Shown one piece after another: positions 50,599 through 59,128 of a DNA stretch of 64,000 nt. The stretch comes from Coriobacteriia bacterium (GTDB taxonomy: Bacteria; Actinomycetota; Coriobacteriia; Coriobacteriales; Atopobiaceae). The first letter of the stretch is position 1, and every line of letters starts with the position of its first letter. A model generated the notes under the pieces. It did not search any database. It was not told where the DNA came from and saw only the letters and a program-made list of their open reading frames with translations. The DNA lies in contig QAKZ01000017.1 of assembly GCA_003150175.1 (NCBI GenBank), positions 1 to 64,000 of the forward strand. The letters are read 5' to 3'. The position numbers and the translations under genes are program-made.

Positions 50599-50994
50599 AT
50601 GTCGACCAAGCAGTATAACCCCGAGGGACGCCGCCGCATGGCGTTCTGGCTCTCCGACGAGGAGCACGAGAAGCTCAAGCGCATCGCAGACGCGAACGGC
50701 GTCGCGATGTCGGTCCAGATCGCCAACTGGATCGCCGCCTTCTCCGACGAGACGGGCCGCCTCACCGAGGAGGGCGTCGACTCGTGCTGCGACCCCAAGC
50801 TCGCCGAGGCGGTCACGGCCGCCGAGTCGCTCGACCTCGTGTCTTCCGTGATCGACGGCGTGTACAACAAGTACTTCGCCGACGGCAAGGCATTCGGAGC
50901 GCAGCAGGCGGCCCCCGCGCCCAAGCCCAAGAAGAAGCGCAAGAAAACGCACGTCGAGGCCGTCAACGAGCTCCAGATGACGCTGGGGTTCTAG
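50599..50994 (+). CDS. Small ribbon-helix-helix-like protein
   Basis: A 131-residue protein I cannot name. Residues 12-48 (MAFWLSDEEHEKLKRIADAN, then GVAMSVQIANWIAAF) look like a CopG/Arc ribbon-helix-helix domain, with a beta strand followed by two helices. The middle is helical, and the C-terminus has a basic patch (KPKKKRKKTHVEAV), which suggests nucleic-acid binding. It stands alone with its own promoter and a palindrome just upstream. An autoregulated transcription factor is a guess. No toxin partner is beside it. Confidence 0.65.
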   Translation: MSTKQYNPEGRRRMAFWLSDEEHEKLKRIADANGVAMSVQIANWIAAFSDETGRLTEEGVDSCCDPKLAEAVTAAESLDLVSSVIDGVYNKYFADGKAFGAQQAAPAPKPKKKRKKTHVEAVNELQMTLGF

Positions 50995-51004
50995 GCCCCG
51001 CCGC

Positions 51005-51160
51005 CCGCTTAGCGCGCCCGCCGCGCCTGGCCTCTGCGCATTAGTTGTCTGCTCGAACAGTCCTCTTCGCACGGAGGCCACATTAAGTGGCCTCCGGCTC
51101 ATGCAGAACTCGCGACCAACTAATGCGCACCCGGTCAGGCGCGGCGGGCGCGTTAAGCGG
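51005..51160. repeat. Nested palindromic element between the RHH gene and mtaB
   Basis: Outer arms 51005-51047 and 51117-51160 pair over about 40 of 43 positions (CCGCTTA...GCGCGCCCGCCGCGCCTG and its complement, then TGCGCATTAGTTG with its complement). They enclose a perfect 9-bp hairpin, GGAGGCCAC-ATTAA-GTGGCCTCC, at 51073-51095. The right arm covers the mtaB stop codon. It lies between converging genes and may stop transcription from both sides, or be a mobile palindrome. Confidence 0.8.
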
Positions 51161-52505
51161 ACTTCTCCCCGATGAGAGTGCCGTCCTCGCGGACGTCGGT
51201 GAATCGAACCGGCAGGAGCGTGTCGAGCGGGACCGCGGGATCGACGGCGACGTCGAAGAGGCCGCCGGAGACAGCCCTGCCCGGGTACTGGACGACGACG
51301 AGGTCGCGCTTGCCGACGAGGCGCGAGGCCTCTTCGAGCCGCAGACGCGCAGCGAGCTCATGGGCGCGGAGCGAGCGCTCCGCCATGGCCTGCGGCGATA
51401 CCTGGTCGGGAAACTCAGCGGCCGGGGTACCGGGACGGCGGGAGTAGCGGAAGATGTGCATCTTGGCGAAGCGCATCTCCTCGCAGAACGCGAGCGATTC
51501 CTCGAACTGCGCGTCCGTCTCGCCGGGGAAGCCGACGATGAGGTCGGTCCCGAGCGCCAGGTCGGGCATGAGCGAGCGGGCTCGCTGGACGTTCTCGCGG
51601 AAGAGCGGGGTTCGGTACACACGTGCCATGCGCCGCAGCGTCTCGTCGCAGCCTGACTGCAGGCAGATATGCAAAAACGGGGCTACGCGGCCGTTGGAAG
51701 CAGCCATGAGCCGCGCGAGGTCATCCGTCACGTCGGGCGGCTCGATGGAGGAGAGCCTGAGCCTCTCGACGCCCGTCCGCTCGAGCAGGCGGGAAAGAAG
51801 CCCCGGGAGCCTGAGCGGGTCCTCCGCGCTCCCCCACCGGTAGTCACCGAGGTTGATGCCCGTGAGCACGACCTCGTGGGCGCCCCTGGCCATGGCGGCG
51901 CGCACCTCTTCCTCGATTTCAGCGGGGTCGAAGGAGCGGGCGCGGCCGCGGGCCTTCCAGATGATGCAGTACGTGCAGCGGTTGTCGCAGCCGTCCTGCA
52001 CCTGGACGCCGGGGCGCGTGCGGCCCGTCGGCGTCACCGGGTGCCTGGCGTCGGAAGAGGACCCGCAAGCTGCCGAGCCATCACGGGCGGACGGCGCATC
52101 GCAAGCTGAGGGGATTCCCTCCGCCCCGGGCGAGCCGGCCTCCGCGAGGCTCTCCGCGCTCTTCGCAAGGCGAATCACATAGTCTGCGACCTCGCGTTTA
52201 TTCGCGACGACGTGGACGTTGGGCGCGAGCGCGGAGAGCTCGTCGGCGAATAACGACGCCACGCAGCCCGTGGCCACGACGAGCGGGGCCTGCGGCCGCG
52301 ACGCGGCGTGACGGATGGCCTTGCGCGTCTTGGCCTCCGCCTCGCCCGTCACGGCACAGGTGTTGATCACGATGTAGTCGGCGTCGGACTCGCCGCAGAG
52401 CAGGAAGCCCGCGGCCTCGAGCTTGGCCGCGATGGCGTCGAGCTCGACGCGGTTCACGCGGCACCCGAGGTTGGCGAGCGCCGCGCGCGGGGCGCGGGCC
52501 GTCAC
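51153..52505 (-). CDS. mtaB: tRNA t6A37 methylthiotransferase MtaB
   Basis: Radical SAM enzyme that adds a methylthio group to t6A37 of tRNA. The 450-residue protein has an N-terminal UPF0004 domain (ALANLGCRVNRVELDAI, VINTCAVTGEAEAKTRKAI, ATGCVA with three cluster cysteines), the radical SAM motif CDNRCTYC in VQVQDGCDNRCTYCIIW, and a C-terminal TRAM domain. An Ala/Ser/Gly-rich insertion of about 40 residues separates the first two domains. I take the GTG at 52505, overlapping the dnaJ stop (GTGA). An ATG at 52544 inside dnaJ is possible. Confidence 0.9.
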   Translation of the reverse strand: MTARAPRAALANLGCRVNRVELDAIAAKLEAAGFLLCGESDADYIVINTCAVTGEAEAKTRKAIRHAASRPQAPLVVATGCVASLFADELSALAPNVHVVANKREVADYVIRLAKSAESLAEAGSPGAEGIPSACDAPSARDGSAACGSSSDARHPVTPTGRTRPGVQVQDGCDNRCTYCIIWKARGRARSFDPAEIEEEVRAAMARGAHEVVLTGINLGDYRWGSAEDPLRLPGLLSRLLERTGVERLRLSSIEPPDVTDDLARLMAASNGRVAPFLHICLQSGCDETLRRMARVYRTPLFRENVQRARSLMPDLALGTDLIVGFPGETDAQFEESLAFCEEMRFAKMHIFRYSRRPGTPAAEFPDQVSPQAMAERSLRAHELAARLRLEEASRLVGKRDLVVVQYPGRAVSGGLFDVAVDPAVPLDTLLPVRFTDVREDGTLIGEKSA

Positions 52506-53740
52506 TTCTTCTTGCCCTTGAACGGGTTCTTGGGGGCGCGCCATTTGTCCCCGCTGAAGTGCTCGGAGACCTCCTCTTCGAGCTCGTCCTTGAGCTTCTC
52601 GGCCTTATCGTGGAGCTCCTCGCCGGCGGTCTCGGCCGCGTCGGCGGCGTCGCCGAGTCCGCGCTCGGCCTCGATGGCGCCGATGGCGAGGAGCTGCTTC
52701 TTTGTGAGGTCGGTCGGGGTCTCGACCTGGACGACCGCGACGAGGTTGCCGCGCGCGATCATGCCCATGCGCGGCATGCCGCGGCGCTCGACGACGACCT
52801 GCTGGCCGAACTGGCAGCCCGCGGGGACGTCCACCTTGACCTTCTCGTCCGCCATGACGCCGTCGATGGTCACGCTCGTGCCGAGGATCGCCTGGAGGGA
52901 GTCGACCTTGACCGTGCAGTAGAGGTCGTCGCCCTGGCGCTCGAAGCGCTCGCTCGGCTTGATCTCGACGCTGACCACGAGGTCGCCGCAGGTGTCTCCG
53001 CGCAGGCCCGCCTCGCCCTTGCCGGAGACCTTGAGGGTCTGGCCGGAGTGAATGCCCGCGGGGATCTTGACCTCGACCTTCTCGCGCGAGGGGGTGCGGC
53101 CCTGGCCGTCGCAGGTCTCGCACGGGTGGTCGATGACCTTGCCGGTGCCGCCGCAGTCGGGGCACTCGGACTGGGTCTGCATCTGGCCGAAGATCGTGCG
53201 CTGGACCTCGACGACGCGGCCCGTGCCGTGGCAGCGCGAGCAGGTCTGCATGCGGCCGCCCTCCGCGGCGCCCGTGCCGTTGCAGTCGTCGCAGGGCGCC
53301 AGGCGCTCGTACGAGAGCGTCTTTGTGCAGCCGGCGGCGGCCTCCTCGAGGGTCACCTGCAGGTGGATGCCCATGTCGCGCCCGCGCGTGCGCGCCTGGG
53401 CGCCGGCGGCGCCGCCCCGGCCGCCGCCGAAGAACGAGTCGAAGATGTCGCCGAAGCCGAAGCCCGAACCACCGAAGATGTCCGAGACGTCGACGTAGTC
53501 GGAGCCGAAGCCGGCAGGCCCGTTCGGGTCGCCGTAGCGGTCGTAGTTCGCGCGCTTCTGGTCATCGGAGAGGACGGTGTAGGCCTCGTTGACCTCCTTG
53601 AATTTCTCCTCGGCGTCCGGGTCGTCCGAGACGTCGGGGTGAAGCTTGCGCGCGAGCTTGAGGAACGCGCGCTTGATGGTTTTCGCGTCGGCGTCCTTCA
53701 AGACGCCGAGGACCTCGTAGTAATCCCTCTTCGAATCCAC
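52502..53740 (-). CDS. dnaJ: Chaperone DnaJ
   Basis: Type I J-protein that stimulates DnaK. The 412-residue product has the J domain with KLHPDVSDD, a G/F-rich region (FGGSGFGFGDIFDSFFGGG), four CxxCxGxG zinc repeats (CDDCNGTG, CSRCHGTG, CPDCGGTG, CETCDGQG) and the C-terminal substrate domains. The end is a charged helix. The GTG at 53740 (read MDSKRDYYEVLGV) follows GGAG at 10 bases. dnaK and grpE are not in the window. The 148-bp gap before it has no CIRCE or HAIR element. Confidence 0.93.
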   Translation of the reverse strand: MDSKRDYYEVLGVLKDADAKTIKRAFLKLARKLHPDVSDDPDAEEKFKEVNEAYTVLSDDQKRANYDRYGDPNGPAGFGSDYVDVSDIFGGSGFGFGDIFDSFFGGGRGGAAGAQARTRGRDMGIHLQVTLEEAAAGCTKTLSYERLAPCDDCNGTGAAEGGRMQTCSRCHGTGRVVEVQRTIFGQMQTQSECPDCGGTGKVIDHPCETCDGQGRTPSREKVEVKIPAGIHSGQTLKVSGKGEAGLRGDTCGDLVVSVEIKPSERFERQGDDLYCTVKVDSLQAILGTSVTIDGVMADEKVKVDVPAGCQFGQQVVVERRGMPRMGMIARGNLVAVVQVETPTDLTKKQLLAIGAIEAERGLGDAADAAETAGEELHDKAEKLKDELEEEVSEHFSGDKWRAPKNPFKGKKK

Positions 53741-53888
53741 TTGAACCAATCTCCAAAGCACTCAATAACTGCAGGTAAAACTAGGTAAAGAAGCAATTGT
53801 GCAAAGCCTTGTGCCAATATCGCGGAAAGAACCGCCAAGCCATTCGGTCCGCACAGGCGGCGCGACCCGGCCGTGCCCGGCCCTGCCG

Positions 53889-55049
53889 CTACCCACTCAG
53901 CCCTCCCGAGGGGGCCGCCGCAGAGCCCGCGTAGCCGGCACGCCCGAGGCCCGCCGAGCACGACGTGAACGCCGTGAAGAAGAGCGCGAGCACGAAGCCG
54001 GACGAGAACCCGTTGCCGACGGCCGCACCGACATGCTTCCACCAGGTCGCGCCCCTGCCGACGCCCCCGCGGAAGCCGATGAAGAGGCCGATAACGATGA
54101 AGAAAAGCGCGAAGACGGAAACTCCGACCACGGCGCCGTACATCATGACCTGCGAGATCATGTCGAGGACGAAGAACGGCAGCGCGAAGCCGGCGAGGTA
54201 GAACCCGTTCGCCGCGCGCGGGTCGAGGCGCTCCTCGGGCACGACGACGCGCGCGACGAAGTCGCCGGAGGCCTCGCCGTTCGTGCCGGCGTTGCCCATG
54301 CCCTTGACGCGGACCTCGTCGCCGTCATGGCTGCCCGCGGGGATGTCTACGACGACCTCGCTCGCGGTGAGCGTGCGGCCGGTGCCGCCGCAGGCCGAGC
54401 AGGGGTCGGCGACGACCTTGCCGGTGCCCTCGCACTCGGGGCACTCCATCTCCATGACGCCGAAACCGAGGATGGTGCCGAGGTCGACCGAGATGCGCCC
54501 CCGGCCACCGCAGGTCGGGCAGGTCTCGGGGTGGTCGGAGTGGACGGAGCCGGCGCCGTGGCACACGTCGCAGGCGGCGTAGCGCTGGTAGGTAACGCCG
54601 CGACGGCAGCCCTCGGCAGCCTTCTTTGCGTCGAGGTTGACCTCGAAGACGACGTCCTTGCCCGCGCGCGGGTTGTAGGCGCGCGACTGCTTGCGGCGCG
54701 AGGCCCCCGTGTTGTAGCCGCCGCCGAAGGGGCCCCAGGCGAAGGGCCCGCCCACGCCGCCGAAGGGGTCGCCGTAGCCGCCGTAGCCGCCCGCGGAGGG
54801 GGATCCTGCGGCGCCGGCGAACGGGTTGCCCGAGCGCATGGCGTCGTAGCGGCGGCGCTTGTCCTCGTCGGAGAGGACGGCGTAGGCCTCGGAGACCTCC
54901 TTGAACTTCTCCTCGGCGTCGGGAGCCTTGTTCACGTCGGGGTGGAGCTTGCGCGCCTTCTGCTGGAAGGCCTTGCGGATCTCCTCTGTGGAGGCGTCCT
55001 TCTCGACGCCGAGGATGGCGTAGTAGTCCTTGTCGTTCATCGAGGCCAT
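53889..55049 (-). CDS. Membrane-anchored DnaJ-like protein
   Basis: A 386-residue J-protein with an unusual end. Residues 1-75 are a J domain ([34 protein letters not shown]), followed by a Gly-rich region. The zinc centre at about 150-220 has [24 protein letters not shown] and CSACGGTG, and the first part of the C-terminal substrate domain follows. From about residue 282 the usual CTD sequence is replaced by three hydrophobic helices (about 282-298, 304-327, 345-366) and a Gly/Ala tail. AAGGAG lies nine bases before the ATG. It lies upstream of dnaJ on the same strand. Confidence 0.88.
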   Translation of the reverse strand: MASMNDKDYYAILGVEKDASTEEIRKAFQQKARKLHPDVNKAPDAEEKFKEVSEAYAVLSDEDKRRRYDAMRSGNPFAGAAGSPSAGGYGGYGDPFGGVGGPFAWGPFGGGYNTGASRRKQSRAYNPRAGKDVVFEVNLDAKKAAEGCRRGVTYQRYAACDVCHGAGSVHSDHPETCPTCGGRGRISVDLGTILGFGVMEMECPECEGTGKVVADPCSACGGTGRTLTASEVVVDIPAGSHDGDEVRVKGMGNAGTNGEASGDFVARVVVPEERLDPRAANGFYLAGFALPFFVLDMISQVMMYGAVVGVSVFALFFIVIGLFIGFRGGVGRGATWWKHVGAAVGNGFSSGFVLALFFTAFTSCSAGLGRAGYAGSAAAPSGGLSG

Positions 55050-55094
55050 GTGGCCGAGCTCCTTATGCCGGGGGCAAATTAGACAACAGGTTTG

Positions 55095-55100
55095 ATTATA
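55095..55100 (-). promoter_or_regulatory. -10 element of the membrane dnaJ gene
   Basis: TATAAT on the minus strand about 45 bp before the ATG at 55049, just after the comEB terminator. No strong -35. Confidence 0.5.
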
Positions 55101-55125
55101 TCCACAGGCAGGCGAATCCATACTA

Positions 55126-55163
55126 AAGCCGCGCCGCGTCCATGTTGGGGCGCGGCGCGGCTT
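55126..55163 (-). terminator. GC-rich hairpin after comEB
   Basis: A perfect 13-bp stem AAGCCGCGCCGCG/CGCGGCGCGGCTT with a 12-nt loop. On the minus strand the stem ends in CTTTAG, a weak T-run. It probably terminates comEB. Confidence 0.65.
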
Positions 55164-55192
55164 GGGGGTCAAGCATGGGGCCGAGGGCGGGC

Positions 55193-55669
55193 CTACCCCT
55201 CGATCTGCACCCCGACTTGGCGGTAGGTGATGCCGCAGCGGTCGAGGATGTTGCGCGAGATGAGGCCATCCTCGGTGCTGTGGTACTTGTCGTCGAGGTA
55301 GACGACCTCGCCGATGCCCGCCTGCACGAGGGTCTTGGCGCACTCGTGGCACGGGAAGAGGGTCACGTAGATAGTGGCCCCGACCAGGTCTTTATTCGAA
55401 CCGCGGTAGTTGAGGATGGCGTTGGCCTCGGCGTGGATCACATAGTTGTGCTTATCCGTGAGGGGCTCGCCGGTGGACTCCCAGGGGAACTCGTCGTCGT
55501 CGATGCCCGCGGGCGTGCCGTTGTAGCCGACCGAGAGGATGCGGTGGTCCTTATCGGCGATGCAGGCGCCCACCTGGGTCTTCGGGTCCTTGGAGCGGAG
55601 CTTCGCCGCGACCGCGACCCTCATGAAGAACTCGTCCCACGAAATGACGCCCTCGCGCTTGCCCGGCAT
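55193..55669 (-). CDS. comEB: dCMP deaminase (ComEB family)
   Basis: Zinc-dependent deoxycytidylate deaminase supplying dUMP, 158 residues. The zinc and catalytic motif is [10 protein letters not shown], with the second pair in [24 protein letters not shown] and the [15 protein letters not shown] substrate region agree with the family. The ATG at 55669 has GGGAG four bases upstream; an in-frame start further upstream would add 20 unrelated residues. Confidence 0.93.
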   Translation of the reverse strand: MPGKREGVISWDEFFMRVAVAAKLRSKDPKTQVGACIADKDHRILSVGYNGTPAGIDDDEFPWESTGEPLTDKHNYVIHAEANAILNYRGSNKDLVGATIYVTLFPCHECAKTLVQAGIGEVVYLDDKYHSTEDGLISRNILDRCGITYRQVGVQIEG

Positions 55670-55775
55670 GTTGCTCCCCCATCGACGTAAAGGATTGATA
55701 CACGCATAGTGCCGCAAGCTGGGCGGCATTGCAACCGCAGAGGCTGGCCGCGGCGAGGCAGACCTCTGCCGATAG

Positions 55776-55810
55776 AAATGACGAAAAGGGACAGTCCCTT
55801 TTCGTCATTT
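55776..55810. repeat. Dispersed palindrome, copy 2
   Basis: A 31-nt core identical to the copy at 34309-34339, extended here by two matching bases on each side (AAATGAC ... GTCATTT). It lies between comEB (minus) and the flavoenzyme stop. Confidence 0.9.
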
Positions 55811-55819
55811 CAGGTCTGG

Positions 55820-55850
55820 ATGATAAAAAGGGACTGTCCCTTTTCGTCAT
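55820..55850. repeat. Dispersed palindrome, copy 3 (variant)
   Basis: ATGATAAAAAGGGAC, T, GTCCCTTTTCGTCAT: same palindrome with two changes in the left arm and the central base inverted. It sits 11 bp from copy 2 and touches the stop codon of the flavoenzyme gene, so the two copies form a tandem. Confidence 0.88.
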
Positions 55851-57709
55851 TAAAGCTCGTTGGCAGCGTGGTACGCGGAGCGGATGGCGCTCGCGATGTC
55901 TGCGGTGCGCTCGCCCGCGCAGTCGCCGACGTAGGTGACGGGGACGGTCACGCCGGAGGCGTCGAAGGCGTTCGCCTTGGAGCCAACGGCCATGACGACG
56001 TAGTCGCACGGGATGCTCACGGGGCTCTCGGCGCCGTCGTCGCCCTTGCGCACGGCCTCGACTCCGGCGTCGGTGATGCCGGTCACGCGGGTGTTCACGT
56101 GCTGCTCGACGCCCTTGGCGGCGAACTCGGCCATGATGGTGGGAAGGATCGTCCCCGACTCGCCGGACGCGATCTTGTCGAGCATCTCGACGATGGCGAC
56201 CTGACAGCCGCGCGCGAGCAGGTACTCCGCGGTCTCGGTGCCCACGAGGCCGCCGCCGATGACGGCGACGCGGCCGGAGACCTCGGCCTTGCCGGAAAGG
56301 ACGTCCCAGGAAGAGACGACCTTCTCGCTGTCGGAGCCCGGGACGGGAATGCGGACGTCGTGCGCGCCCACGGCGACGATCGCCGCGTCGAAGGCATTCA
56401 GCTCATCGGCGCCCGCGGCGTGGTTGAGCTCCACGCTCACGCCGAGAAGCGGGAGCACCTTCTGGTAGTACTCGACCGAGCGCATGATCTCGGCCTTGCG
56501 GGGAGGCGCCGCCGCGAGGAGGATCTGTCCGCCGAGGTGGTCGGACGCCTCGTAGAGGGTGACGCCGTAGCCGCGCTTCGCCGCGACGCGCGCGGCCTCG
56601 AGCCCCGCGACGCCGCCGCCCACGACGGCGACCTTCTTGCTGCCCTCCCCAGGCTTGATGGAGATGGTCGCCTCGTCGCCGTTCTCCGCGTTGAGCACGC
56701 ACGAGATGTAGCGGCGGTTCTGGATGGCGTCGACGCAGCCCTTGTTGCAGTTCAGGCACTCGCGGATGGGCTCGCCGGAAGCGGCCTTGAGGGCGATGTC
56801 GGGGTCGCACAGGAGCGAGCGGCCGTAGCCGATGACGTCGGCGGAGCCGTCCTCGAGGATCTTCTCGCCGGCCTCGACCGAGACGACGCGGCCCACGGTC
56901 GCCACGGGGACCGAGACGAGCGACTTCACGCGCTCGGCGACGGGCAGGGTCCAGTTGTAGGGCACCGAGCCCATCGGAGGGATGGTGTCGCCCATGTTGC
57001 CGGTGTGGTTGGCCTGGGCAACCTGGATCATGTCGACTCCGGCGCGGTCGAGCATGACGGCGAACTCACAGGCCTCGTCGGCAAGAAGCCCGCCCTTGCC
57101 GCGCGGCGTTCCGTCGGCGTTGATAGTGATAACGGGGAGCTTGTACTCGACCATCAGCTCGGGCGCGGCCTCCTTGATGGCGGCGACGACCTCGAGGGCG
57201 TAGCGGGTGCGGTTCTCGAGCGAGCCGCCGTACTCGTCGGTGCGGTGGTTGAGCGTGGCGGAGCAAAGCGACCCGACCAGGCGGTCGCCGTGGACCTCGA
57301 TGGCGTCGACGCCTGCCTTCTGGGCACGGGCAGCGGACGCGGCGATGGCCGCCTTGATGTCCTCGAGCTGCTCGACCGTGGCCTCGGTGACGAAGTGCTG
57401 CATGTCATGGTGGAGCTTTGCGTAGGCCTGCTTGCGGATCTCGCCGGACTCGGTCATCTTCGCCGCGAAGGTCGCCTCGTCGCCGGCCGCCTTGGCCTCC
57501 TGCGCCGCCTTGGCGGCGGCCATGGAGCCCATGATCATGCGGCCCACGCCGGGGACGTCGTACTCGGGATGGAAGAGCTGGAGCGCGAGCTTGGCGCCGT
57601 GCTTGTGCACCGCGTCGGCAAGTGCCTTGAAGGTGGGGATCTGGGCGTCGGCCCCGAATGGCCGCGCGCCTTGGCATCGAGTATGCCCATCGGCCGAGAC
57701 GACTGACAT
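55850..57709 (-). pseudogene. 2-enoate reductase-like flavoprotein, 5' truncated
   Basis: NADH:flavin oxidoreductase of the old yellow enzyme / BaiCD / 2,4-dienoyl-CoA reductase group, 619 residues. An FMN barrel (about 1-300; VDAIEVHGDRLVGSLCSATL, HRTDEYGGSLENRTRY) is followed by a [4Fe-4S] motif (CLNCNKGCVDAIQNRRYISC) and an FAD/NAD domain (VAVVGGGVAGLEAARVA, VAVIGGGLVGTETAEYL). The family usually has some 60 more residues at the N-terminus, with the first barrel strand and an NRI-type FMN contact. Here the frame opens at MSVVSADGHTRCQGARPFG, and a stop codon lies 39 bp upstream. No other frame supplies the missing part, and there is no ribosome-binding site. It is probably a truncated gene, although an active short form cannot be excluded. 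Confidence 0.75.
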
Positions 57710-57802
57710 ATCAGATTGAGGGCAATCGGTAAATGGCTGACTTTGTCAGGTAAACGTCCTTTCTTCAGATCACGCGGCAATATATCGGCGGAGAACCGAG
57801 GA

Positions 57803-59128
57803 TCAGCGGTCCTCCCCCATCGTCGACTGCCGAAGAGAAGCGACCTCCCCGGGAGCGAGGTCCCACAGGCGCTCATAAAGCTCGTTTCCGAGGAGCCAGC
57901 CCCGCTCGGTCGGGACGAAGCGCCCGTGCGCCTTCGTCAGATAGCCGTCGCGCACGAGCCCCTCAAGGCAATCGCCCGTGCCAGGAAGAAGCCCCCGGGC
58001 ATGGGCAACCAATCCGGGGTCCAGACCCTCCGAGAGCCGCGCCCCCAGCATCAGGTCCTCAGCAGCCGCTTGCGCAGAGGTTAAGAACTCTATATCGAAA
58101 CGAAGGGAAGAGAGCCTGGGGTCGCGCGCTATCTGCTCTTTGGAGTTCAACACAGTCAGTCGGACCCGTGCGGTGCCGGAAGGCGACGGCGGAAGCTCTC
58201 TGCAAGCGTCTCTAAGTCTCGAGTAGCACTTGAGGGTTAACATACTTGAGGCATTAGTTCCTAGTCCTAGATACGGCTGACCAGTCCAATAAGCTTCGTT
58301 ATGTTTGCAGGCTTTTCCAGGCTTTGTGTAGCTAGCTACCTCATAACGATTAAATCCATTACCTTCAAGCACTACTTGAGCCTTCTGCATTCGTTGCGCT
58401 TGGACCTCATCTGAGTTCCATTCGTATGAATCCTCGGAATACAGCCGGTCGAACGCCGTCCCCTCCTCGATCATGAGCGGGTACACGCTCACATGGCCGG
58501 CACCGAGGGCGAGTGCCTGGGACAGCGTCAGCGCCCAGGAGGCATCAGACTGTCCGGGGGTCGCGCACATTAAGTCACAGGAGACATCAAAGCCGAGCGC
58601 CACGGCGGCACGTACGCGATCCTGCGCCAAGGCGGCATCGTGCAAGCGCCCGAGCTTTCGGAGCTCGGAATCCACAAGACTCTGCACACCGATGGAGAGC
58701 CTAGTGGCACCGGCTTCCCGAGCAGCATCGAGCACCTCATCGGTGAGCGAATCGGGGTTTGCCTCGCAAGAAAGCTCCGCGGGCCCGAGCGACGCGACAT
58801 TACGGACGATTGCGCCGAGCGACTCTGCCCCGAGCAGGCTCGGCGTCCCGCCGCCGATGTAGGCGGTTTCGAGTCCCTCCAGCAGCCCTAAACCCCGCGC
58901 CTCATCAATCTGGGATGCCAGGGCCGCCGCGTAGCTCGACATCAGCGGGTCATCGCGCCTCGTCGTCCAGGACGCGAAGTCGCAATAGGCGCACTTCTGG
59001 GCGCAGAACGGGACGTGCAGGTACAGCGCATACGCCGAGGCCCGCTCAAGGCGGGCCTCCCATTCGCTCGATTGATATCCAGAGACGCCGGTACCGCCCG
59101 TGCGTGAACTACTCGGCATAGGACCCAT
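57803..59128 (-). CDS. hemW: HemW-like radical SAM heme chaperone
   Basis: Radical SAM protein of the HemN/HemW family, 441 residues. The cluster motif is HVPFCAQKCAYCDF (CxxxCxxC), with YIGGGTPSLL and RLSIGVQSLVDSEL following, then a C-terminal HemN domain. It lacks the extra N-terminal residues of true coproporphyrinogen oxidase, so it is more likely the heme chaperone HemW. Position after lepA is typical. The ATG at 59128 has GGAGG nine bases upstream and overlaps the dus end by 20 bp. The stretch 58210-58450 has clearly lower GC than the rest. Confidence 0.9.
   Translation of the reverse strand: MGPMPSSSRTGGTGVSGYQSSEWEARLERASAYALYLHVPFCAQKCAYCDFASWTTRRDDPLMSSYAAALASQIDEARGLGLLEGLETAYIGGGTPSLLGAESLGAIVRNVASLGPAELSCEANPDSLTDEVLDAAREAGATRLSIGVQSLVDSELRKLGRLHDAALAQDRVRAAVALGFDVSCDLMCATPGQSDASWALTLSQALALGAGHVSVYPLMIEEGTAFDRLYSEDSYEWNSDEVQAQRMQKAQVVLEGNGFNRYEVASYTKPGKACKHNEAYWTGQPYLGLGTNASSMLTLKCYSRLRDACRELPPSPSGTARVRLTVLNSKEQIARDPRLSSLRFDIEFLTSAQAAAEDLMLGARLSEGLDPGLVAHARGLLPGTGDCLEGLVRDGYLTKAHGRFVPTERGWLLGNELYERLWDLAPGEVASLRQSTMGEDR

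Noticed and set aside
57535-57876. Alternative frame that might supply the missing N-terminus of the flavoenzyme
   Set aside because: Its translation does not resemble the start of the enoate reductase family, so a simple frameshift does not explain the truncation.
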